Of a DNA stretch of 64,000 nucleotides, positions 18,831 to 28,566 are shown piece after piece. The notes under the pieces were generated by a model. It ran no database searches. It was not told where the DNA came from and was given only the letters and a program-made list of their open reading frames with translations. The stretch lies in NCBI GenBank assembly GCA_001563905.1, contig LKMO01000001.1, forward strand, positions 17,286 to 81,285, written 5' to 3'. The first letter of the stretch is position 1. Every line of letters starts with the position of its first letter. Both the position numbers and the translations under genes were made by a program. The stretch comes from Nanohaloarchaea archaeon B1-Br10_U2g19. Lineage in GTDB: Archaea; Nanohalarchaeota; Nanosalinia; Nanosalinales; Nanosalinaceae.

Positions 18831-20609
18831 ATGAACAAAATATCAGTTACAGGATCAAGTAAAGACTTAGAAACAGTAATAGACAAGCTACACGAACTTG
18901 AGGTACTGGATATAGAGTACTATGAAGGAGAGCTAGAAACAGGATCTCCGCTAGAAAATTCTGAAGACTTATCCGAACTGCTGGTTGATATAAGGTCCCT
19001 ACAGTCAAAACTGCCAGAAGCTGAAGACTCTGAGGACCGAAATTTTTCTATAGACAATTTAAAAGAAAAAATACCTGAAATAAATGCTAAAATAGAGGAA
19101 ATAGAGAAAGAAAAAGGAGAAATACAAAGAAATATCTCCTCAATAAGTGAAGAAGCCAAATATTTCAGAAAACTAAAAGGAGTAGAAGTAAACTACAGCG
19201 ACCTTGAAGAGACAGAAAACCTAGACATATTCATAGGAAAACTAGACCTAGAAAAGTTCGAGAAAAACGCGCCTGAAGGAAGATATCATATCTACCAAGG
19301 TAAAAACGCGCATATACTAGTATACGAAAAAAACGTCGACAAAATAAACAACGCGTTAAAACGGACAATAGAAGAGACTTACGGCAAAATAGATACTGAG
19401 CTTAAAGGAACGCCAGAACAGATTCTAAAGAAATTAGAGGACAGAAAACACAAGCTGAAAGAAGAGAGAAAACAGAAAAAAAGAGAACTAAAAGAGCTCT
19501 CAAAAAAATGGTCAGGAACACTTCAAAGTAAAGAAGAGTTTTTAACTGAAAAAGTTGAGAAAGCAGAGGCACCAATAAACTTTGCAACAACAAAAAACGC
19601 GTTCATAGCTCAAGGATGGGTTCCTACAGAAAGATATAGAGAAATAAAAGAAGAACTAGCAGAGGTAACCCAAGGCAAAGTATACGTACAAAAAGAGGAG
19701 ACTGATGAAGAACCTCCTGTAAAACACCAGAACAATAAGCTGGTAAAGCCGTTTGAAGGTATGACAGACCTTATCGCGGTACCAAGATATAATGAAATCG
19801 ATCCTTCATTCATGCTTTTACTTACATTCCCATTATTCTTTGGACTGATGATCGGAGATATGGGATACGGTCTCTCAAGCGCGTTAGTATTTATAGCAGG
19901 AGCGAGACTTGTACCAGAAGCTGCAGACATGTTCAAAGCACTTCTCTGGACGTCCGCAGCAACAATACTTTTCGGAGCAATCTACGGAGAAATGTTCGGA
20001 TTCCAGATATACGAGTCACCTTTCTACAGGGCAGACTACTGGACAGAGATATTTTACTTAGCACTAGGTATAGGTGTCGCACATATTAATCTAGGACTGC
20101 TCTTCGGAGCATACAACGAATATGTCAACCACGGCCTACTTGAAGCAGTATACGCTAAGCTATCCTGGATATTATTACAGGTTGCCGCAGTAGGAGGATA
20201 CCTAGCATTCGGAGCATTTGGAGACACAGCAGGAACAGCAATCGCAATGGGGCTAGGAATCCCTGCAATCGCAATGATCTACAAAGGAGAAGGAGTAGAA
20301 GGCGTAGTAGAGATACCAAGTCTAGTCTCAAACATAATATCGTACCTAAGAATATTCGGTGTATGTATGGCAGCTTACACCTTAGCAGGTACGGCAAACG
20401 CCATTGCAGCACCAGGACTAACATCGGGAACTATTGTTGGTGTAGTATCAGGAATATTTATCCTAGTAGCAGCACACACAATGCTTACATTCATTAAAAT
20501 CTTAGAAGGCGCCATTCAAGGCATCCGACTTCACTACGTGGAGATGTTCGGATGGTTCTATGAAGGCGGCGGTAAAAAATACGCTCCATTCGGAGCAAAA
20601 TCTAGTTAA
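18831..20609 (+). CDS. atpI: A-type ATP synthase subunit I (a)
   Basis: FPLFFGLMIGDMGYGL; LVSNIISYLRIFGVCMAAYTLA. Confidence 0.95.
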   Translation: MNKISVTGSSKDLETVIDKLHELEVLDIEYYEGELETGSPLENSEDLSELLVDIRSLQSKLPEAEDSEDRNFSIDNLKEKIPEINAKIEEIEKEKGEIQRNISSISEEAKYFRKLKGVEVNYSDLEETENLDIFIGKLDLEKFEKNAPEGRYHIYQGKNAHILVYEKNVDKINNALKRTIEETYGKIDTELKGTPEQILKKLEDRKHKLKEERKQKKRELKELSKKWSGTLQSKEEFLTEKVEKAEAPINFATTKNAFIAQGWVPTERYREIKEELAEVTQGKVYVQKEETDEEPPVKHQNNKLVKPFEGMTDLIAVPRYNEIDPSFMLLLTFPLFFGLMIGDMGYGLSSALVFIAGARLVPEAADMFKALLWTSAATILFGAIYGEMFGFQIYESPFYRADYWTEIFYLALGIGVAHINLGLLFGAYNEYVNHGLLEAVYAKLSWILLQVAAVGGYLAFGAFGDTAGTAIAMGLGIPAIAMIYKGEGVEGVVEIPSLVSNIISYLRIFGVCMAAYTLAGTANAIAAPGLTSGTIVGVVSGIFILVAAHTMLTFIKILEGAIQGIRLHYVEMFGWFYEGGGKKYAPFGAKSS

Positions 20610-20640
20610 AAACAATATTTCGAGGTGAAAACCTAACAAA

Positions 20641-20859
20641 ATGGCAGTAGACGGACTAGTAGCAATCGGTGCAGCGCTTGCAATCAGCGTTACAGCACTT
20701 GCAACAGCATGGGCACAAGCGAAGATTGGAAGCGCAGGAATCGGAGCACTAGCAGAAGATGACAGCTTATTCGGAAACGTATTCCTATTAGCTGTAATAC
20801 CTGAAACTATGGTTATCTTCGGGCTAGTTGTTGCACTGGTTGTAACAGGATTCATTTAA
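20641..20859 (+). CDS. atpK: A-type ATP synthase subunit K (c, proteolipid)
   Basis: 72-aa hairpin with AVIPETMVIFGLVVALVV. Confidence 0.95.
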   Translation: MAVDGLVAIGAALAISVTALATAWAQAKIGSAGIGALAEDDSLFGNVFLLAVIPETMVIFGLVVALVVTGFI

Positions 20860-20870
20860 AAAATTCAAAG

Positions 20871-20890
20871 GAGGGGCCTCAAGGCCCTTC
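20871..20890 (+). promoter_or_regulatory. intra-operon hairpin between atpK and atpE
   Basis: GAGGGGCC-UCAA-GGCCCUUC, 8 bp with one G-U. Confidence 0.7.
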
Positions 20891-20947
20891 AAACTATTAT
20901 TTATTAACAAAAAAAAGACGAGACCAAAAGAGGACGTGAAAAATACT

Positions 20948-21484
20948 ATGGGACTTGAAGAAGTTAAATCAGATATATTGGATGAAGCTGAGGCAAAAGC
21001 AGATCAGATAATCCAAGAAGCAGAAAAAGAAAAACAAAAGATTATAACAGAAGCAAAAGAAAAAGCTGAAAAGATAAAACAAGAGCACCAAGAAAAGTTG
21101 GACGAAGAAAAAGAAGTCTATAGACGTAAAGCCATCTCAAGTGCACGGATGAAGGCAAAGGAAGAGAAGCTGCACGCAAGAGAGGAAAGCTTATCTAAAG
21201 TGTTTAAAGGATTTAGAGAAAGTCTAGGAGAGATGAGCGAGGAAGAAAAAGAAAGTTATGTTGAAGAATGCCTGCAGAAGCCTGAGTTTGATATTGGGAA
21301 AGTAGTTGGTTCGGAAGAGTTTGAACAGTTTGTGGATGAAGATTTTGAAGTAGATAACAGTGTGAACGGCGTTATAGTAATTTCTGAAGATGAAGCAAGA
21401 AGACAGAACTTCAGCTTCGATAAAATCGTTGAGCAGTACAAAAGCAGTTATAGAAAACAGGTAGCTGAGAAGCTTTTTGAGTGA
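20948..21484 (+). CDS. atpE: A-type ATP synthase subunit E
   Basis: Coiled-coil N-terminus plus C-terminal GVIVISEDEARRQNFSFDKIVEQYK. Confidence 0.9.
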   Translation: MGLEEVKSDILDEAEAKADQIIQEAEKEKQKIITEAKEKAEKIKQEHQEKLDEEKEVYRRKAISSARMKAKEEKLHAREESLSKVFKGFRESLGEMSEEEKESYVEECLQKPEFDIGKVVGSEEFEQFVDEDFEVDNSVNGVIVISEDEARRQNFSFDKIVEQYKSSYRKQVAEKLFE

Positions 21485-21490
21485 TAAAAG

Positions 21491-22492
21491 ATGTTTAGCC
21501 GAGACTATCCTTACATGTATGCACGTGTAAGTGCTAAGAAAGCCAAGCTCTTAGATGAGAGAGATTATGACAATCTTTGGAAAATGCAGCCTAACGGTAT
21601 AGCAAGAAATCTGGGAGAAAGAGATTACAAGAAGGATATAGATAGTCTTGGCTCAGCATATGAAGGAGTGACCTTAGTCGAGCTTGCTTTAATGAGAAAT
21701 ATCTCACGGACTATGAGCCACCTAGTTGAAATATCTCCAGACAGATTAAAACCGGTTATAAGCGGATATCTAAGACGTTATGATATTCTAAGTATTAAGA
21801 GGCTTCTAAGATGGAAACAAGGGGGAGAACAAGGAGACATAAGTAGTTTCTTGATTCCTGTAGGGAGCTATACTTTAGAAGAACTTGAAGAACTCTCCGA
21901 AAAATCATTTGAAGAGATAGTAGATTCTATAGAGTTCTCCGAGTCAGACATCAACTACAAAGAAGAGTTAACAGATCAAACAGATATAAGAAAAATTGAA
22001 AGAGACCTAGATCGTGCTTATTACAAAGATTTGCAAAGTATTAAAGGAAAAGTAAGTAGCATCTGGTTCGATAAATTTATAGACCGGGAGATAGAGTATG
22101 AAAATCTAAAAATTGCTTTGAGACTCAAAAAGCATGGTTTAGGTGAAGAAGAGATTAATGAATGGCTGGTTAGTGAAGAGAAATCTTCTCTAGTTAACGA
22201 TGTTATAGGTTCAGACAGCTTCAATGAGGCTTTAGAAGTAGTTAAAACTTCTATTGGACGCGAAAAGTTTGATAACGGAAGCTCTCTAGAAGAAGTAGAA
22301 AAAGCTATTGAGACTGAAAGACTTGAAAGAGCTATGAGAACAGTACACGTTGAACCATTAAGCGCAACATCGATTCTAGGATATATTGTTGCAAAAGTTA
22401 CAGAGGTAAATAACCTTAGAATGCTTATAAGAGCTAAAGAAACCGATATCAAGAATGAAGAAACAATCAAAAAGAACTTGGTGGTAGCATGA
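21491..22492 (+). CDS. atpC: A-type ATP synthase subunit C
   Basis: YPYMYARVSAKKAKLLDERDY; GYIVAKVTEVNNLRMLIRAKE. Confidence 0.92.
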   Translation: MFSRDYPYMYARVSAKKAKLLDERDYDNLWKMQPNGIARNLGERDYKKDIDSLGSAYEGVTLVELALMRNISRTMSHLVEISPDRLKPVISGYLRRYDILSIKRLLRWKQGGEQGDISSFLIPVGSYTLEELEELSEKSFEEIVDSIEFSESDINYKEELTDQTDIRKIERDLDRAYYKDLQSIKGKVSSIWFDKFIDREIEYENLKIALRLKKHGLGEEEINEWLVSEEKSSLVNDVIGSDSFNEALEVVKTSIGREKFDNGSSLEEVEKAIETERLERAMRTVHVEPLSATSILGYIVAKVTEVNNLRMLIRAKETDIKNEETIKKNLVVA

Positions 22493-22794
22493 AACAAGAA
22501 AAAAAGAGTATTGCAGTAATAGGTAGAGAAGACTTTACTCTAGGCTTCAAACTAGCTGGGATACAGAAAATATTCGATACAGAAAATTACGAGAAGAAAA
22601 TTCAAGACCTAGTCAAGAGAGATGATATAGGTATAGTTGTCGCAGAACAGAGAGATTTAGACCAGCTACCATCACATGTAGAACAAAGAGTAACAGGATC
22701 AGTTGATCCAGTAGTTGTACCATTATCCGAAGAAGCAGAAGCAATGGGGCTACAAGACAAAATCCAGAAAGTAATTGGAATCGACTTATCTTAA
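22489..22794 (+). CDS. atpF: A-type ATP synthase subunit F
   Basis: IAVIGREDFTLGFKLAGIQ; operon position; overlaps atpC stop. Confidence 0.92.
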   Translation: MKQEKKSIAVIGREDFTLGFKLAGIQKIFDTENYEKKIQDLVKRDDIGIVVAEQRDLDQLPSHVEQRVTGSVDPVVVPLSEEAEAMGLQDKIQKVIGIDLS

Positions 22795-22825
22795 AAACAA
22801 ATACTATAAGGTGAATTAATCAAAA

Positions 22826-24556
22826 ATGACAGAAGGCGAAATCTACAAAGTTGCAGGACCTGTAGTCATCGCAACAGGAATGGAACCACAGATGTACGAC
22901 GTGGTTCATGTTGGTGACGAAGGACTGATGGGAGAAGTTATCCAAATCGAAGACGAAAAAGCATACATCCAAGTATACGAAGATACAACAGGTGTAAAAC
23001 CAGGAGAACCAGTCGAAAACACTGGACAACCACTATCCGTACAGCTTGGACCAGGACTACTAACATCAATCTACGACGGTCTACAAAGACCTCTAGTAAC
23101 ATTACAAGAAAAGACAGGAGACTTCATTGAAAGAGGAGAAGCAGCAGATGGAATCGACCACGATGAAGAGTACGACTTCCAGCCTGAAGTAGAAGAAGGC
23201 GATGAAGTAGCACAAGGAGATGTTATAGGAACTGTAGAAGTTGCATACGGAGAACACAAAGTACTACTACCTCCAAACACAGAAGGAGAAGTAGAAGAGA
23301 TCAAAGAAGGCAGCCATACAGTAGACGAAACAGTCGCTGTAGTAGATGGTGAAGAAGTCTCAATGAAACAGGAATGGCCGATCAGAGATGCCAGACCTGT
23401 AGAAGAAAATCTAAAACCTGAAATACCGCTTATAACAGGACAAAGAGTACTAGATGGACTGTTCCCGCTAGCGAAAGGAGGGACAGCCGCAATTCCGGGA
23501 CCATTCGGATCTGGAAAAACAGTTACGCAACAGTCTCTAGCAAAATACTCTGACGCAGACATCATTGTCTACATCGGATGTGGAGAAAGAGGAAACGAGA
23601 TGACAGAAGTACTGGAAGAATTCCCAGAGCTGGAGGACCCTCAGACAGGAGACAAGATCATAAACCGTACCGTACTTATTGCAAACACATCGAACATGCC
23701 TGTAGCAGCAAGAGAAGCATCAATCTACACCGGAGTAACCATCGCGGAGTACTTTAGAGACCAAGGATTAGACGTCGCACTGATGGCAGACTCAACTTCC
23801 CGATGGGCAGAAGCAATGCGTGAAGTATCCGCAAGACTAGAAGAGATGCCTGGAGAAAGAGGATACCCGGCATACCTAGCTTCAAGACTGGCAGAGTTCT
23901 ACGAAAGAGCAGGAAGAGTAACACCTCTAGGAGTAGACGAATCAGGATCAGTCTCAATAATCGGAGCAGTAAGCCCTCCAGGAGGAGACTTCTCCGAACC
24001 AGTTACACAGAACACATTAAGAGTTGTCAAAAACTTCTGGGCACTAGACGCAGATCTAGCAGAAAGAAGACACTTCCCAGCAATTAACTGGGACGACTCA
24101 TACTCCGGATACAACAAGACACTTTCAAACTACTTTGAATCAAACGTAGATCTTGACTGGAGTGAAAACATTCAAAGAATGAGAGACATATTACAGAAAG
24201 ACTCCGAACTACAGGAAACAGTACAACTAGTAGGTAAGGACGCACTACCAGACAGAGAAAGACTCACACTGGAGATTGCAGACATGATTAAGAAGTTCTA
24301 CCTACAACAGAACGCATTCCATCCTGTAGACGAGTACTCAGACCCAGAAAAAACCTTCGATATCCTAGAGCTAGTACTGGAATGGGGCGACCAAGCCTAC
24401 GAAGCACTTGAAGAAGGTGCATTAGTAGAGAACATAGTTACCCTAGACTCCAAGAACAGGGTATCAGAACTCAAATTCAATGAAAACTACAAAGAAATCA
24501 GAGACGAACTCCAAGAACAGATGGAAGAAGAGTTCGAACAGGTTGTAGAGGAATAA
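22826..24556 (+). CDS. atpA: A-type ATP synthase subunit A (catalytic)
   Basis: [17 protein letters not shown]; non-homologous region; [17 protein letters not shown]. Confidence 0.97.
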   Translation: MTEGEIYKVAGPVVIATGMEPQMYDVVHVGDEGLMGEVIQIEDEKAYIQVYEDTTGVKPGEPVENTGQPLSVQLGPGLLTSIYDGLQRPLVTLQEKTGDFIERGEAADGIDHDEEYDFQPEVEEGDEVAQGDVIGTVEVAYGEHKVLLPPNTEGEVEEIKEGSHTVDETVAVVDGEEVSMKQEWPIRDARPVEENLKPEIPLITGQRVLDGLFPLAKGGTAAIPGPFGSGKTVTQQSLAKYSDADIIVYIGCGERGNEMTEVLEEFPELEDPQTGDKIINRTVLIANTSNMPVAAREASIYTGVTIAEYFRDQGLDVALMADSTSRWAEAMREVSARLEEMPGERGYPAYLASRLAEFYERAGRVTPLGVDESGSVSIIGAVSPPGGDFSEPVTQNTLRVVKNFWALDADLAERRHFPAINWDDSYSGYNKTLSNYFESNVDLDWSENIQRMRDILQKDSELQETVQLVGKDALPDRERLTLEIADMIKKFYLQQNAFHPVDEYSDPEKTFDILELVLEWGDQAYEALEEGALVENIVTLDSKNRVSELKFNENYKEIRDELQEQMEEEFEQVVEE

Positions 24557-24574
24557 AAACGAGGTAGAAGAAAA

Positions 24575-25966
24575 ATGCAACAAGAATACAAGACAATCAG
24601 TCAAGTAAAAGGACCACTCGTATTTGTGGAAAAAACCGATGACATCGCCTACGGAGACATCGTAGAAGTAGAGACGCCGAACGGCGAAGTCAAAAAAGGA
24701 GAAGTACTCGAAACCAGCAAAGACGTAGTAATCGTACAGGTATACGAAGAAACACAAGGAATAGGACAAGACGCAAGAGTAAGATTCCTAGACCAGAACG
24801 TAAAGATGCCTGTAACAGAAGACCTACTAGGAAGAGTACTAGATGGTACAGGAAACCCTATCGACGGAGGACCAGAAGTAGTACCGGAAAGCGAAGAAGA
24901 TATTGTAGGACAAGCAATCAACCCTTCCTCAAGAGAGCTACCTGAAGACTTCATTCAGACAGGAGTCTCGACAATCGACGTCATGAACACACTGGTTCGT
25001 GGACAGAAACTACCAATCTTCTCAGGATCAGGTCTTCCACACAACGAACTAGCTATGCAGATCGCAAGACAGGCAGACGTACAAGGAGAAGACGAAGAGT
25101 TCGCAGTAGTATTCGCAGGAATGGGTATCACAGAAGAAGAATCCCAAGACTTTATCGAAGAGTTCAGAGAGACAGGAGCACTAGAACGTTCCGTAGTATT
25201 CCTGAACAAAGCTTCAGACCCTGCACCGGAAAGAATCATCACGCCAAGAATGGCACTAACAACAGCAGAGTACCTAGCATACGAAAAAGGAATGGAGGTA
25301 CTCGTGATTCTAACCGACATGACAAACTACTGTAACGCACTAAGAGAAGTATCAGCAGCAAGAGAAGAAGTCCCAGGAAGAAGAGGATACCCGGGATACA
25401 TGTATACCGATCTTGCAAACATCTATGAAAGAGCAGGAATTATCGATGGAAGAGAAGGAAGCGTTACACAGATCCCGATCTTAACCATGGTTGGAGACGA
25501 CATCACACACCCAATCCCTGACCTAACAGGATACATTACAGAAGGACAGATCGTAGTCGGCAGAGACCTAGACAACCAAGGTTATGAACCGCCGATAGAT
25601 GTACTTCCAAGCCTATCCCGACTGATGGACAACGGAATAGGAGAAGGATATACAAGAGAAGATCACGGAGATGTAAAAGACCAGCTCTACGCAATGTACG
25701 CAGAAGGACAGAGCCTAAGAGATCTCGTGGCAATTGTCGGAGAAGATGCATTAAGCGAGAAAGACGAGAAAATCCTTGACTTCACAAAGAAATACGAAAA
25801 ATACTTTGTAAGCCAAGGAACCCGTGAAAACAGAGATATAGAAGAATCACTAGAACTAGCATGGGATTTACTCTCCGTAATACCTTCATCAGAACTCACA
25901 AGAATCGACGCAGAAACCAGGGAAGAATACCTAGAAAACCGTGAACCAAACTTCGAGGAAGAGTAA
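24575..25966 (+). CDS. atpB: A-type ATP synthase subunit B
   Basis: [55 protein letters not shown]. Confidence 0.97.
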   Translation: MQQEYKTISQVKGPLVFVEKTDDIAYGDIVEVETPNGEVKKGEVLETSKDVVIVQVYEETQGIGQDARVRFLDQNVKMPVTEDLLGRVLDGTGNPIDGGPEVVPESEEDIVGQAINPSSRELPEDFIQTGVSTIDVMNTLVRGQKLPIFSGSGLPHNELAMQIARQADVQGEDEEFAVVFAGMGITEEESQDFIEEFRETGALERSVVFLNKASDPAPERIITPRMALTTAEYLAYEKGMEVLVILTDMTNYCNALREVSAAREEVPGRRGYPGYMYTDLANIYERAGIIDGREGSVTQIPILTMVGDDITHPIPDLTGYITEGQIVVGRDLDNQGYEPPIDVLPSLSRLMDNGIGEGYTREDHGDVKDQLYAMYAEGQSLRDLVAIVGEDALSEKDEKILDFTKKYEKYFVSQGTRENRDIEESLELAWDLLSVIPSSELTRIDAETREEYLENREPNFEEE

Positions 25967-25988
25967 AATCTTCCTCAGGTGAATTTCA

Positions 25989-26621
25989 ATGTCACTAGAC
26001 GTAAAACCAACCCGAAGCGAAGAACTAAGGCTTAAAGACCGTATAGAACTAGCAGAAAACGGCCACAGCATCTTAGAAAAAAAACGTGACGGACTAATCC
26101 ACGAGTTCATGGAGATAGCAGGAGACGCAAAAGAAGTAAACCAAGAACTAGCAGACACTTACTCCCAAGCTAAGCTCAAACTGCTTCTCGCAAAAGTATA
26201 CGACGGAGAAGACACAATAAGAGCTAACGCATTCCCGATCACTAAAGAGCCAAAAGTCTACTCAGAAACCAGTAACATTATGGGGGTTGTAGTGCCAGAA
26301 ATCGAGTCCGAAGATATAAGGAAGGGAATACTCGACAAAGAGTACGGCCTAACCTCGGCAACTTCTCGTATAGACTCTACAGCCGACAAGTACGAAGAAC
26401 TGCTTGAAAATATTGTAGAGGCTGCAGAGACACAGACCAAGATACTCAAGCTCTTGGAAGAGATAGAGAAGACTAAGAGACGAGTGAACGCATTAGAACA
26501 TAAAGTGATTCCTGAACAGAAAGCAGCTCTTTCCAAAGTATCTCAGATGTTAGAAGAGACAGAAAGGGAAGAGACATTCCGTATGAAGAAGATTAAGGAA
26601 ATGCAAGAAGAGGAAGCTTAA
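25989..26621 (+). CDS. atpD: A-type ATP synthase subunit D
   Basis: KPTRSEELRLKDRIELAENGHSILEKKRDGLI; RVNALEHKVIPEQ. Confidence 0.95.
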   Translation: MSLDVKPTRSEELRLKDRIELAENGHSILEKKRDGLIHEFMEIAGDAKEVNQELADTYSQAKLKLLLAKVYDGEDTIRANAFPITKEPKVYSETSNIMGVVVPEIESEDIRKGILDKEYGLTSATSRIDSTADKYEELLENIVEAAETQTKILKLLEEIEKTKRRVNALEHKVIPEQKAALSKVSQMLEETEREETFRMKKIKEMQEEEA

Positions 26622-26680
26622 AACATATACTCTTACTTCTTATTTTTAATAAAAAAAATAGAGTTAGAAGATAGAGTGAT

Positions 26681-27919
26681 TTACTTCTCTTCTTCCTCTT
26701 CTACTTCTTTCTCAGCTTTCTCTTCGAGATTAGGTACTATCTCTTCTGTATCTGCTGCTTTAGCGATTGAGGAAGTGTCCATGTTTGGCGCCATTTCTTC
26801 TGTCTTCTCTTCTCTCATCTTTTTGAGATCTCTGCCTACTTCAGATACAAACTCTTTTGTCTCTGTTTTAAGTTCGTAGATCTCTTTCTCGTTGACGTCT
26901 TCCATGTCTTTGTTCTTTATTTTCTCTATAACGTCTTCCCATCTGTCAAACATTTCTACGTGTGCTTCGCCTTTGTCGAGCTCTTCTGCAACTACTTCTG
27001 GTAGTTCGTCTCTTTCTTCAGGTGGTTCTATATCCCTTGCTTTGAGTGCGGCAACGTTTGCCTTCAGGAACTGTTTGTAATCTTCTACAATGTTTCTTAC
27101 TTTTTTCTGTGCTCCTAACTGGCTTACTAGCTGATGCATTCTTCTTACGAAGTCGTCTGCTTTCTCTAAATGTTCTTCTACTGCTTCTCCTGTAACTTTT
27201 TCTGGTTCTTTTTCTCCTAGGTCTCCGAAGTCGTATAGTTCTCGAGCTACTTCGATATATTCTTCTTCTAAGAGTTCGTGTTCAACGAACATTTCTTCTA
27301 GTACGTCTGGTACTTTTTCTTTTGGTGGTGGTGTCTTTCCTTCAAGCATTATTGGTGCTTGTCCTGCGTTTGCCATTACTTGTTCGAGTTTGTGCGGGAT
27401 CGAGGATTTGAAGTTTTTCTCTGCTTTTTTGTAGCCTGCTGCGGCTAGTTTTAACCGTTTTTTCACGGATTCTCTTGTTGCCTCGATTTTTCCTCTTTGT
27501 AATAGTCTTTTTGCAGGCATGAAGATCCCTGTGTCGTATACTGCGTGTCCGTTTCTTACTGCTTCGATTGCTAGTGGTTCTCCTTTTCTTAGGCTGTCCC
27601 AGAACTCTGTTAGGAACGGGAAGTACTGTATTGTTATTCTGTCATCGGTTTCTTTGGCTGCTTCGGTTACTTTCTGTTGTATCTTTTTTCTTGCGTCGTC
27701 AGGTACATCGTCTCTTAGTTTGGTGTCGTCTAGTATTACAAGTGTGTCGATGTCGCTGTCGTAGCCGTGTTCTCCTTTCGGTACGCTTCCCCAGACGGCT
27801 ACTACCATTAGTTTGTCTCCTAGTTTTTCTTGAAGTTTCTCTGAGAATTCTTCTGCGGCTTTTATCCTACGTTCTTGGGATTTCTTTCGCATCTCTTTCA
27901 TCTTGTCTTTTGAACTCAT
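26681..27919 (-). CDS. minimal nucleotidyltransferase domain fused to a long helical C-terminal region
   Basis: VVAVWGSVPKGEHGYDSDIDTLVILDD NTase motif. Confidence 0.75.
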   Translation of the reverse strand: MSSKDKMKEMRKKSQERRIKAAEEFSEKLQEKLGDKLMVVAVWGSVPKGEHGYDSDIDTLVILDDTKLRDDVPDDARKKIQQKVTEAAKETDDRITIQYFPFLTEFWDSLRKGEPLAIEAVRNGHAVYDTGIFMPAKRLLQRGKIEATRESVKKRLKLAAAGYKKAEKNFKSSIPHKLEQVMANAGQAPIMLEGKTPPPKEKVPDVLEEMFVEHELLEEEYIEVARELYDFGDLGEKEPEKVTGEAVEEHLEKADDFVRRMHQLVSQLGAQKKVRNIVEDYKQFLKANVAALKARDIEPPEERDELPEVVAEELDKGEAHVEMFDRWEDVIEKIKNKDMEDVNEKEIYELKTETKEFVSEVGRDLKKMREEKTEEMAPNMDTSSIAKAADTEEIVPNLEEKAEKEVEEEEEK

Positions 27920-27978
27920 AGAACCACGTTTAATCCTCGTCTCACAAGCTTAAAAGCTTTGTTAATCATTGTTACTAC

Positions 27979-28563
27979 ATGGTAGATAAAAAACATATAG
28001 TGGAGTACCTTACTTTTGCAGATGTCCACGAAACTCTCAACGATGAAGACTCAGAAGAGTTTTACGATACGTTCTTCAACACTAAAGAAGACGGTACAGA
28101 CTTCAGCCAGCCAGACTACATACTACTACACGGAGGACCCGACACAAAAGAAGAATACCAACGTTTCTCGGCATTCGAAGACTTAATGCAGGTTACTGAG
28201 AACGACAAACTACCGTACCTAATTACAACACCTTCATACAAAAATAAGATAGATAACTCCTCTAAAGTAACAGAAAACGACTTCATATACGTCAAAATGG
28301 AGCCTGAAAGCACACATGAAGAACTTGAAAAGCTCTCAGAAAGAATAAAACCCGGGGAAACAGCTATATCAATAACCAACGACTACCACGTACCCCGAAC
28401 AGAGTCATTGATGAACAGTATGATAGAAGAAGATAACGAATACTTAGTAATAGGCGCGGAATACGATTTCAGAGAGACAGAATACGGAGACAAATGGAGA
28501 TCAGAACTTGTAAGAACAGTAATACCTCAAAATATTAAAGATCTAGGTAAAAAACTGCTTTAA
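27979..28563 (+). CDS. hypothetical; possible divergent DUF218/YdcF-like fold
   Basis: DYILLHGGP... and AISITNDYHVPRTESLMNSM loosely resemble DUF218 motifs. Confidence 0.4.
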   Translation: MVDKKHIVEYLTFADVHETLNDEDSEEFYDTFFNTKEDGTDFSQPDYILLHGGPDTKEEYQRFSAFEDLMQVTENDKLPYLITTPSYKNKIDNSSKVTENDFIYVKMEPESTHEELEKLSERIKPGETAISITNDYHVPRTESLMNSMIEEDNEYLVIGAEYDFRETEYGDKWRSELVRTVIPQNIKDLGKKLL

Positions 28564-28566
28564 ACT

